Source: Mycobacterium basiliense (GTDB taxonomy: Bacteria; Actinomycetota; Actinomycetes; Mycobacteriales; Mycobacteriaceae). Taken from it: a DNA stretch of 64,000 nt. This document shows, in pieces, positions 30,253 through 44,183 of this stretch. The position numbers and the translations under genes are program-made. The stretch is from positions 5,270,001-5,334,000 of the forward strand of contig NZ_LR130759.1 in assembly GCF_900292015.1 (NCBI RefSeq), read 5' to 3'. Under the pieces are notes generated by a model, which was not told the origin of the DNA, made no database searches, and saw nothing but the letters and a program-made list of their open reading frames with translations. How positions within the stretch are numbered: the stretch's first letter is position 1; each line of letters starts with the position of its first letter.

Positions 30253-30591
30253 TCAGATTGGGGCGAGGCGGAACATGTCGTCGTCGGAGACCGGTTTGAT
30301 GTTGGCGGTGACGACACGTCTGCCGGTGTTGTCCATGCGTTGGGTTAGCACGAGTTCCATGCGTACTAGATCGCCGTCGCGGTGGCGGGCTTCGATCAGT
30401 AGCCAGGTACCCATGACTTTCGCTTCGCCTGATTCCGACCATCGTTTGAGGCCGCGCCGGTGAGCTTCACGGTATTTGTAGGGAACGATGATCTCGACCT
30501 TCTTGCCAATCAGCTCTTCGGATGTGTAGCCGAGCAGCTCGGGCTCGGTTACCGCCAGGATCGACCCTTTGTCGTCGGCGTAGATTTCCAC
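30253..30591 (-). CDS. Small stand-alone PAS domain protein
   Basis: About 112 aa. The sequence VEIYADDKGSILAVTEPELLGYTSEELIGKKVEIIVP followed by YREAHRRGLKRW is a PAS S-box core. ARHRDGDLVRMELVLTQR then matches the PAC-type beta strands, and the protein ends MFRLAPI. There is no fused kinase, cyclase or DNA-binding domain and no membrane segment, so it probably acts by binding a cofactor or partner. GTG 30591 is chosen because GGGAGG lies a few bases upstream and the family's N-terminus begins here; the frame extends to 30738 without a better start. The flavin amine oxidase gene lies upstream on the same strand (174-bp gap), so the two could share a transcript. Confidence 0.8.
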   Translation of the reverse strand: MEIYADDKGSILAVTEPELLGYTSEELIGKKVEIIVPYKYREAHRRGLKRWSESGEAKVMGTWLLIEARHRDGDLVRMELVLTQRMDNTGRRVVTANIKPVSDDDMFRLAPI

Positions 30592-30765
30592 TGATCCTCC
30601 CAATGTTTCCCTAGTGTTGCGACGGCGATCTGCCGTTGGATGTATGCCTGCGTTGAGCGTCCGTTGTGGATATGTCCCAGCAGATCTGTGGATCAGGAGA
30701 ATGCGGGACGGGTATGCGGCTGTGGCTCGCACCCCCATCGCGATACCAGCAGGGTTGGGACACGG

Positions 30766-32199
30766 CTAGTCCAGGGGGAGATTGTCACGGGCGTTATCGT
30801 GCAGAGCCATGCAGTTCTTGACCGCGGATTTCAGTGCGCCTTCGACCCAGCGACGGCTGCGCCGGTCGTAAGTTTCACCGGCAAACCACACCCGGCCCAG
30901 GGGTTCAATCAGGTCGCGGTAGTGATCCCCCGACATCTCGGTAGGCCGGAACAATCCACCCACGCCCCCGGCCCAGCGATCCGAGCCCCAGTCATGCGCG
31001 ACCCCGCCCTCAAAGCTGCCAACGGCCTCGGGATACATCAACTCAACGTCGGACAACACCCGCTCGATACGTTCTTCAACGGGCAAGTTAGCAAACACCA
31101 TGCTGTCGGACTCCCACGTATAGGACCCAATGATCGCGCCCCGGCTGGGGTCGTCGCCCTGGCCGGCCACGGTGAACAACACATTGCGCACCGGCAGATC
31201 GGTCACCGCCAACCCCCCCTTGTCGCCGACGATGTCGTCCCACCAGCGCCGGTTGAACCGCAGAAAAACCTTCGCCGCCCGCCCGCAATAGGTCCGCCGT
31301 AACGCCGCGTCTTTGGCAGTCGACATCCCCTCAATGGGAATGTGACGCAGCACAATTGGCGGCACCGCCAAAATCACCTCGTCGGCACGGATCGAACCCT
31401 CGCGCCCGCCGGCACGCCAATGCACGGTGGCCGTGCTTAGACTCTGCTCAATCCGAGTGGCCTGCACCCCGAAACGGACCAGATGAGCTATCGGCTCAAC
31501 AAGACGGCGCATCAGTTCCGTGGTGCCTTCCTCCACGTAAAGTAGGTTGGGCCCAAACGCATCAACCCGCACATATTCAGCCCACTCCGAAAATGAGAAA
31601 TTCAGCCGACCCTCGATGTTATTGACAAGACTTAAACAATTGACCGCTCCCGGCGACAAACCGCGCTCGGTTAACCAGGTCTGAATCGAATATCTATCGA
31701 AACGATCCAAGCACTCAAAAAATGCCTCTTCCTCATCGTTGTCCTGACGCTCATAGATCGCATTGACAGGAGCCATCACCCGATCGAGCAACTCAGTCAA
31801 CGGGCGGTCATCCTCGGGCGGAATATCAAAACCCGCACTCGACGGCAGAAAACCGTCTGGGTGAAAATGGCGACCACCAAAGAAAAACGACTTGTGCTGC
31901 AACGGAAACGGCGACACCGTCACGCCGGCCTGCCGAAACACCTCCATCGCCAGCTGGTTGCTCTCCGAAAAACGCATCCCACCAAGCTCGTAATACTGTC
32001 CACCAACGCCATCAACGGCCCACAACCTCCCCCCGGCGCGGTCACGGGCCTCCAACACCTGCACCTCATACCCCGCATCGTGCAGCAACCGAGCACACAC
32101 CACACCGCTAATCCCCGCCCCCACCACCACCACCGAACGATGCCGACCCGGCCGCGGAATCAACCCATCGCGCAATACCTCAAAGCGCCTATCAACCAT
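30766..32199 (-). CDS. Flavin-containing amine oxidase (monoamine oxidase family)
   Basis: 477 aa. The FAD Rossmann motif VVVVGAGISGVVCARLLHDAG is at about residues 23-43, followed by VLEARDRAGGRLWA and YELGGMRF, the typical amine oxidase N-terminus. The C-terminus has the FAD-binding WFAGETYDRRSRRWVEGALKSA. The middle contains a substrate domain with acidic DNDEEEAFFECLD and LYVEEGTTELMRRLV. No export signal is seen, so it is likely cytosolic, oxidising an amine or amino acid to an imine with release of peroxide; the substrate is not readable. ATG 32199 is preceded by AAGGGGAG 8 nt upstream. The shared AATAG-type motif lies about 92 bp upstream (32291), unexpected for a gene that is not PE_PGRS. 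Confidence 0.88.
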   Translation of the reverse strand: MVDRRFEVLRDGLIPRPGRHRSVVVVGAGISGVVCARLLHDAGYEVQVLEARDRAGGRLWAVDGVGGQYYELGGMRFSESNQLAMEVFRQAGVTVSPFPLQHKSFFFGGRHFHPDGFLPSSAGFDIPPEDDRPLTELLDRVMAPVNAIYERQDNDEEEAFFECLDRFDRYSIQTWLTERGLSPGAVNCLSLVNNIEGRLNFSFSEWAEYVRVDAFGPNLLYVEEGTTELMRRLVEPIAHLVRFGVQATRIEQSLSTATVHWRAGGREGSIRADEVILAVPPIVLRHIPIEGMSTAKDAALRRTYCGRAAKVFLRFNRRWWDDIVGDKGGLAVTDLPVRNVLFTVAGQGDDPSRGAIIGSYTWESDSMVFANLPVEERIERVLSDVELMYPEAVGSFEGGVAHDWGSDRWAGGVGGLFRPTEMSGDHYRDLIEPLGRVWFAGETYDRRSRRWVEGALKSAVKNCMALHDNARDNLPLD

Positions 32200-32861
32200 G
32201 AGTGCAACTCCCCTTTCGCCCTCCAAAAAAATTACACCCGATTGCCACGCTGCAAAAGCAATAGACAAACCCACTAATTAACATTGGATTAATAGCCAGA
32301 CGGTCGTCTATATACATACTTACAACGCTTCCACCTGCCCAAAAAATGCGGCCACGGAGTGGCCAATGACCTTGCACGTAAATGGCGGCCGCGCAGGCAT
32401 AAGGCTGAGCTAGCGAGCTAACGCTGTGCAGTCACAGCGCAAACTGTTGCTAAGGATTCGGGCTTAGCGGCTTTTCACTGACCGGCAGCCGAAAGGTCAG
32501 CACGCGACCTCGACCTCGAACCCACACGCGGGTACATCGGCGGCAGCACGCCCGCACTTCGGTAGCCATCGGCATCGCCGCCACTACTACCGTGGCCACC
32601 GTCAGCAAAGACCCACCACCACGTCGGCAATCCCTCCACCGGAGGCGTGGGAAGCTATCGCCCGTGACAACCACCCGGAAACGCTTCAGCGGAGTGGTCC
32701 GTGGTCCGTGGCCCGCATGACGGCGCGGGCAGATGGTAGTCGTAGACAGGTTGGCGGCAGCAGCGAGCAACACGCGGTAGCGCCGCTCTTTTGCACAGCA
32801 CGCGATGAGCCCATCGGTGGCCAGCTCCGGGCGGTGATGCGTGGCCGCGCCCGGCATATCG
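32200..32861. other. 662-bp intergenic stretch between the amine oxidase and a PE_PGRS gene
   Basis: The left part is AT-rich and holds the amine-oxidase upstream region and motif copy 2. The right part (about 32450-32860) is the downstream flank of the minus-strand PE_PGRS. A minus frame there contains short Gly-rich pieces ([12 protein letters not shown]) that could be a decayed PGRS tail. I find no supported gene. Confidence 0.45.
32291..32308. promoter_or_regulatory. PE_PGRS-associated operator-like motif, copy 2 (upstream of the amine oxidase)
   Basis: AATAGCCAGACGGTCGTC, preceded by ATTGGATT; the flank ATTGGnTTAATAGCCAGACGGTC is shared with the copy at 35331. The motif is about 92 bp from the amine oxidase start. 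Confidence 0.5.
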
Positions 32862-34544
32862 CTAGGGTGTGCCGTCGGTTCCGTTTTTGCCGGCCAATTT
32901 GCCGCCGGGCCCGCCGCTGCCGCCGGGCCCGCCCCCGGTGCCGTTGCCGCCGTTGCCGCCGTTGCCGATCCACTCGGCGCTGCCACCATTGCCACCAGTG
33001 CCGCTACCCGAACCGGATGAGGTGCCGGCGTCGCCACCCCGGCCGCCGTCGCCGAATACCAGCCCGCCGGCGCCACCGGTACCGCCGGTGCCTCCGCTGC
33101 CACCGAACACACCCGTGCCGCCGGTGCCCCCGGCGCCTCCGGTACCGAATAGGCCAGCATCGCCACCGTTTCCTCCGGCAGCACCGGTGCCGACACCGAA
33201 GCCGGCCGCTTCATAGCCAATGCCCCCGGTCCCACCGGTTCCGCCCGCGCCAAAGAGCATCCCACCCCTGCCACCAGTACCGCCAACGCCGCCAGCTCCA
33301 CCGCTTGCGCCGAACCCGCCGGACCCACCGGTGCCGCCAATTCCCCACAGCCCGGCGTTGCCGCCATTGCCTCCCGCGAAGCCATCGCCGTCCGACAAGC
33401 CCCTAGCAGCGCCGCCGGCTCCGCCGTTGCCGAATATGAGGCCGCCGGCACCGCCGTCGGCACCCGCTTGGGGTAAACCATCGCCGCCGGCTCCGCCGTT
33501 GCCGAATAGGCCGGCGTTGCCTCCCACCCCCGGGGTTCGGAAGCTGCTGAGGCTCCCACCGCCGTCGCCGCCGTTGCCCCACAGCAGTCCGCCGTTGGCT
33601 CCGGGCTGTGACGACCCGCCGTTACCGCCGTCGCCGATGAGCAGCCCGGCCCGACCGGCGACACCACCGACCCCACCGCCGCCGCCGTTACCGCCATCGC
33701 CGAACAGGTAGGCGTCGCCCCCGTCCCCACCCAAGGCGGAGCCGCTACGGTCATTCCCGCCGTTGCCGCCGTTGCCGTAGAGCCATCCGCCGTCGCCGCC
33801 GGCACCACCGGCACCACTCTGGGCACCGAAGCTGCCAGAGGAAAAGCCGCCGTTGGCGCCGGTTCCGCCGTTGCCGATCAATCCCGCCGAGCCGCCCGCG
33901 CCACCGTTACCACCGCTGCCCGGGCCAGGAAATGCAGCGTTACCGCCGACACCGCCGGCCCCGCCATTGCCCCACACCAGCCCCCCGGCCCCACCAGCAC
34001 CACCGGCCCCAGCATTGCCCGCGCCGTTATCACCACCGGCCCCGCCGCTGCCGCCATGGCCGAACAACCCGGCAGCACCCCCAGCCCCCCCGTCTTGCCC
34101 GACACCACCCGAACCACCGTTGCCGCCATTGCCGACCAAGATCCCGCCCGCACCGCCGGCTTGCCCGGTGCCATCGGCCCCGTTAACACCGTCACCGATC
34201 AACGGCCGACCCAACAACGCCTCAGTGGGCCCATTGATCACCCCCAATAGCACCTGTTCAACGTTGGCCGCCTCAGCGGCGGCATACGCATCCGCGCCAG
34301 CGCGCAACGCCTCAATGAACTGGGCATGAAACGCCGCGGCCTGAGCGCTCAGCGCTTGATAAGCCTGCCCATGCGCACTCAACAGCGCCGCAATGGCCGC
34401 CGAAACCTCATCGGCACCGGCGGCCACCACCACAGTGGTCGACGACGCCGCGGCCACATTAGCCGCACTGATCGACGAGCCGATACCAGCCAAATCGGTG
34501 GCCGCAGACACCACCACCTGCGGCGCGGCAATCACAAACGACAT
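32862..34544 (-). CDS. PE_PGRS family protein (about 560 aa), left copy of an inverted pair
   Basis: PE domain [21 protein letters not shown] to [13 protein letters not shown] (about residues 1-95), linker [21 protein letters not shown], then PGRS repeats ending [16 protein letters not shown] 34544 is preferred over the GTG one codon earlier because GGGAGGGG is then 6 nt away. The promoter region, PE domain and the first about 310 PGRS residues are duplicated in inverted orientation at 35371-36646. This copy retains the codons [11 protein letters not shown] that are broken in the other one, so this is the functional member. The perfect palindrome at 34709 lies about 165 bp upstream. Confidence 0.92.
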   Translation of the reverse strand: MSFVIAAPQVVVSAATDLAGIGSSISAANVAAASSTTVVVAAGADEVSAAIAALLSAHGQAYQALSAQAAAFHAQFIEALRAGADAYAAAEAANVEQVLLGVINGPTEALLGRPLIGDGVNGADGTGQAGGAGGILVGNGGNGGSGGVGQDGGAGGAAGLFGHGGSGGAGGDNGAGNAGAGGAGGAGGLVWGNGGAGGVGGNAAFPGPGSGGNGGAGGSAGLIGNGGTGANGGFSSGSFGAQSGAGGAGGDGGWLYGNGGNGGNDRSGSALGGDGGDAYLFGDGGNGGGGGVGGVAGRAGLLIGDGGNGGSSQPGANGGLLWGNGGDGGGSLSSFRTPGVGGNAGLFGNGGAGGDGLPQAGADGGAGGLIFGNGGAGGAARGLSDGDGFAGGNGGNAGLWGIGGTGGSGGFGASGGAGGVGGTGGRGGMLFGAGGTGGTGGIGYEAAGFGVGTGAAGGNGGDAGLFGTGGAGGTGGTGVFGGSGGTGGTGGAGGLVFGDGGRGGDAGTSSGSGSGTGGNGGSAEWIGNGGNGGNGTGGGPGGSGGPGGKLAGKNGTDGTP

Positions 34545-34691
34545 CACTGTCCCCTCCCACCTCTACAGCGACCGGCCCAACCCAGGTGGTCCCCAATGGC
34601 CACGAGCCGAACCATAAAGGTATGTAACACATCCGGATTAGCAATTCGATGAGTTTGGCCGAATCCCTAGGTAAACGTAAGCGATACTGCG
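33411..34691 (-). repeat. Left arm of a 1.28-kb inverted duplication
   Basis: The arm starts inside the PGRS region and ends about 147 bp upstream of the PE start. It matches 35371-36646 in reverse complement. By eye the arms differ by a 5-bp deletion and a few substitutions (for example CTAATCCGG versus CTAGTCCGG in the promoter region). Confidence 0.9.
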
Positions 34692-34708
34692 CCACGAAGG
34701 GTAAACGA

Positions 34709-34738
34709 GTAATAGATAACCAGTTGGTTATCTATTAC
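34709..34738. promoter_or_regulatory. Perfect 14-bp-arm palindrome upstream of the minus-strand PE_PGRS
   Basis: GTAATAGATAACCA, 2 bp, then the exact complement. The core TAACCAGTTGGTTA resembles TGACCAGCTGACTA of the site at 37727. It has the form of an operator for a symmetric dimer and lies about 165 bp before the PE start at 34544. Confidence 0.7.
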
Positions 34739-34989
34739 TTCCCGGAAGCGTCCCACCAAACCGCTGGCACGTGAGATGGAATGCATCTCAGTTGCCGAAA
34801 CCGGCCGATATCGGCTCGCGATGACTCAAGCACCGATGCACGTTAGCCAGAAACCGTTCACACGGCGGCTAGCGCCTGCCGCCATGGGCGGCATACGAGC
34901 ATCGGAACCAGTCCAGTACCAGTCCAGTCGAATCGTTTTACACAAGGCTCGCTTTACCTTGGACCGGGCGCACGGCATGTGTTCACCCG

Positions 34990-35170
34990 TCCCGCCCCTG
35001 AGTTGGCGGCGACGTTGCGGAGTGTGGCCGGAATGGAATCGGCTATCAGCGCGGCGAATACGGCCGCGCAGGGTCGGAGGTGGCAACACGGAAGCGGGCC
35101 GTAACCGCAATGGCGCCAACGGCGGCACTGGAGGCACGGGCTGGCTCGGCTGGGGCGGAATCGCGGGTTC
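34990..35170 (+). pseudogene. Decayed PE_PGRS fragment between the inverted arms
   Basis: One frame reads PELAATLRSVAGMESAISAA followed by NTAAQG, a recognisable PE-domain piece. A second frame then gives [16 protein letters not shown], a PGRS-like piece. There is no start codon, ribosome site or continuous frame. It lies in the 679-bp spacer between the arms of the inverted duplication, so an older PE_PGRS gene stood here. Confidence 0.6.
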
Positions 35171-35330
35171 CCACCTACGCGCTAAGGCTGCGGCGGCCCT
35201 AGGAGCGTTGGCGGACATGGCAGTGCCCCAAGCCACCGCGGCACCTTCGGCGGTAGCGGGCGCGCAAGGTTTCCCGCCACTCCCAGTGGCCCGCAACACG
35301 CGACACCAGGCCAATAAGTCGATATTGGTT

Positions 35331-35350
35331 AATAGCCAGACGGTCAGCTG
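35331..35350. promoter_or_regulatory. PE_PGRS-associated operator-like motif, copy 4
   Basis: AATAGCCAGACGGTCAGCTG, preceded by ATTGGTT as at 32291. It lies just outside the right arm of the inverted duplication, about 187 bp upstream of the broken PE_PGRS copy. Confidence 0.5.
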
Positions 35351-35370
35351 CATACTGACTCTTCTATTTA

Positions 35371-36646
35371 CGCAATATCGCTTACGTTTACTTAGGGATT
35401 CGGCCAAACTCATCGAATTGCTAGTCCGGATGTGTTACATACCTTTATGGTTCGGCTCGTGGCCATTGGGGACCACCTGGGTTGGGCCGGTCGCTGTAGA
35501 GGTGGGAGGGGACAGTGATGTCGTTTGTGATTGCCGCGCCGCAGGTGGTGGTGTCTGCGGCCACCGATTTGGCTGGTATCGGCTCGTCGATCAGTGCGGC
35601 TAATGTGGCCGCGGCGTCGTCGACCACTGTGGTGGTGGCCGCCGGTGCCGATTTCGGCGGCCATTGCGGCGCTGTTGAGTGCGCATGGGCAGGCTTATCA
35701 AGCGCTGAGCGCTCAGGCCGCGGCGTTTCATGCCCAGTTCATTGAGGCGTTGCGCGCTGGCGCGGATGCGTATGCCGCCGCTGAGGCGGCCAACGTTGAA
35801 CAGGTGCTATTGGGGGTGATCAATGGGCCCACTGAGGCGTTGTTGGGTCGGCCGTTGATCGGTGACGGTGTTAACGGGGCCGATGGCACCGGGCAAGCCG
35901 GCGGTGCGGGCGGGATCTTGGTCGGCAATGGCGGCAACGGTGGTTCGGGTGGTGTCGGGCAAGACGGGGGGGCTGGGGGTGCTGCCGGGTTGTTCGGCCA
36001 TGGCGGCAGCGGCGGGGCCGGTGGTGATAACGGCGCGGGCAATGCTGGGGCCGGTGGTGCTGGTGGGGCCGGGGGGCTGGTGTGGGGCAATGGCGGGGCC
36101 GGCGGTGTCGGCGGTAACGCTGCATTTCCTGGCCCGGGCAGCGGTGGTAACGGTGGCGCGGGCGGCTCGGCGGGATTGATCGGCAACGGCGGAACCGGCG
36201 CCAACGGCGGCTTTTCCTCTGGCAGCTTCGGTGCCCAGAGTGGTGCCGGTGGTGCCGGCGGCGACGGCGGATGGCTCTACGGCAACGGCGGCAACGGCGG
36301 GAATGACCGTAGCGGCTCCGCCTTGGGTGGGGACGGGGGCGACGCCTACCTGTTCGGCGATGGCGGTAACGGCGGCGGCGGTGGGGTCGGTGGTGTCGCC
36401 GGTCGGGCCGGGCTGCTCATCGGCGACGGCGGTAACGGCGGGTCGTCACAGCCCGGAGCCAACGGCGGACTGCTGTGGGGCAACGGCGGCGACGGCGGTG
36501 GGAGCCTCAGCAGCTTCCGAACCCCGGGGGTGGGAGGCAACGCCGGCCTATTCGGCAACGGCGGAGCCGGCGGCGATGGTTTACCCCAAGCGGGTGCCGA
36601 CGGCGGTGCCGGCGGCCTCATATTCGGCAACGGCGGAGCCGGCGGC
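35371..36646 (+). repeat. Right arm of a 1.28-kb inverted duplication
   Basis: Reverse complement of 33411-34691. It is 5 bp shorter because of a deletion in the PE domain. Similarity ends after GGCGGAGCCGGCGGC, where the two PGRS regions diverge completely. Confidence 0.9.
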
Positions 36647-37075
36647 AATGGCGGTAGTAGCGCCGACGGCGGTGCCGGCGGGACCGCCGGGCTGTTGGGC
36701 AGCGGCGGCGCCGGAGGCACCGGCGGTAACGCCAGTCCAATAGCCGTCGCTGGAAACGGCGGGGCGGGTGGCAATGGCGGGGCATTGTTCGGCAACGGTG
36801 GAGCCGGCGGCGCTGGTGGTGCCGGCCTCGTCACCAACCCCAACGGCGGCACCGGCGGTGACGGCGGTATGGGCGGCCTGATCGGCAATGGCGGTCGCGG
36901 TGGCAACGCCGGGATTTCTACCGGTCTTGGCAGCGGAATCGGCGGCAACGGCGGCAACGCCCGGCTGATTGGCAATGGCGGCGACGGTGGCAGCGGCACC
37001 GGCGGCGGGCCGGGCGGGGTCGGCGGGACCGGCGGGCAGCTGCTCGGCGCAAAGGGGACCAACGGGGCACCCTAG
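35518..37075 (+). pseudogene. PE_PGRS gene, frameshifted copy of the inverted pair
   Basis: ATG 35518 opens the same PE domain as the minus-strand gene ([20 protein letters not shown]) behind the same ribosome site. At about 35652 the sequence reads GCCGATTTCGGCGG where the intact copy has GCCGATGAGGTTTCGGCGG. The loss of 5 bp (GAGGT) shifts the frame and the N-terminal frame stops at 35745. The PGRS frame is otherwise open to TAG 37073-37075 and ends [12 protein letters not shown]. The rest of the PGRS region has no other visible lesion, so the break is recent. A protein started in the downstream frame would lack a PE signal. Confidence 0.88.
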
Positions 37076-37138
37076 ACGGCTATGGCGCATTGCGGGAGGA
37101 CCGATGGCAGACCCGGAGCTGTGCAGCCGATCCCATTA

Positions 37139-37252
37139 GCGCAGAGACGATGATCGAAGCGAATGCAGCGACGGAGGGCTCAACGACCCGGCTGGTGGCG
37201 ACCCGCTCCGACCATGTGCCAGCGGAGATTGCGCGGTTATTCGGCACGCAGC
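37139..37252 (+). pseudogene. Decayed PE-domain fragment (plus strand)
   Basis: The frame reads SAETMIEANAATEGSTTRLV, then DHVPAEIARLFGTQQ, matching the middle of a PE domain (SxxxxANAAAxxSTTxxxAAGxDEVSAxIAxLFxxx). The start and PGRS region are missing, and the sequence turns into Arg-rich noncoding-like frame after 37260. It begins 63 bp after the frameshifted PE_PGRS. Confidence 0.7.
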
Positions 37253-37374
37253 AGGACTTGAGGGTGGTACGACGTGCAACAAATCCGACCGGGCTGACTG
37301 GCAGCTGGGATCGGCGAGCATGCCGGCGCCGTAGAACCGCTATCCGCGTATGGCCTGGCAACGATACTGCAATG

Positions 37375-37526
37375 CTCGCCGATACCTCATCAGCAGGCCG
37401 CGACCAACGCCGCGGTGTTCGACGACGCCGCGGCCGCGCTGGCCACGCTGATCGACGAACTGGTGCCAGCCGATCGGTAGCCGTCGGCCACTAGCACCAG
37501 CACCACGCAGCAATCGCCAACGACAT
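37375..37526 (-). pseudogene. Decayed PE-domain start (minus strand)
   Basis: On the minus strand GAGGTAGGGGGACCAGCG precedes an ATG at 37526, like the leader of the intact PE_PGRS at 34544. The coding part, MSLAIAAW, aligns with MSFVIAAP, but stops follow at once. Later pieces in other frames resemble [15 protein letters not shown] and ADEVSA. Only the first about 50 codons of a PE gene survive, pointing away from the fragment at 37139. Confidence 0.6.
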
Positions 37527-37726
37527 CGCTGGTCCCCCTACCTCTGACATTGCAAGCACCCGGTTCACGTTGAATCGTGTTGCGACTCGACGGCCGATAA
37601 TAGCCGGATCACGTGTCGGACAATGCAGCTTTTATTGAACTTGAGGAAGTCCATTAGGCGGGCGTCCGCGGTTCAGCATCGCATGGCCGGCGTTCCTCGA
37701 ATCTAAGCGCGTAACGCCCAATAATA

Positions 37727-37748
37727 AATAGTTGACCAGCTGACTATT
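37727..37748. promoter_or_regulatory. PE_PGRS-associated operator-like motif, copy 5
   Basis: AATAGTTGACCAG then CTGACTATT: a near-palindrome whose core TGACCAGCTGACTATT is the best example of the shared motif. It sits about 260 bp before the PE_PGRS start at 38006 in an AT-rich stretch. Confidence 0.55.
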
Positions 37749-38005
37749 AATAGTCTCTCCAAAAGGCTCGAACATCGCATCGTCAGATTGGCAGTCAAAC
37801 CTATACGAATAACTATACTCGCTGGTCAATAGCACTTTATTAGCTCAGCTGACGGCCACCGGGCATAGCGCGTCAGGAACACCGCAGCGTTCGTCTGAAA
37901 AAACTCCGCAATATTCGTTTTGCCTTTGGCGGAACGCATGTAATGTCCTTCACACTTCCTTGCTTTGAAAGCACACATACCCTGCTGGTGATTTGGAGTG
38001 TGGAG

Positions 38006-44032
<6,027 letters not shown>

Positions 44033-44183
44033 GCCACGACCGACGGGTCCGCTGACAGCCTCACACGGCGCCAAGTCTCATTCGCGAGCCTCCTACGACT
44101 CCCGACCTATCTGCCGACCCGATCTGTCGTTGGTGATGCATCGCCTGCGGCGCCGTGACCAGCATCTGACTTCGCCGCCCGGT

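Noticed and set aside
31861..32277. Plus-strand frame across the 5' part of the amine oxidase
   Set aside because: Antisense to clear FAD-binding motifs; low-complexity His/Arg product and no ribosome site.
34776..35603. 275-codon plus-strand frame over the spacer and start of the frameshifted PE_PGRS
   Set aside because: Its sequence mixes decayed PE_PGRS debris and an out-of-frame reading of the duplicated promoter.
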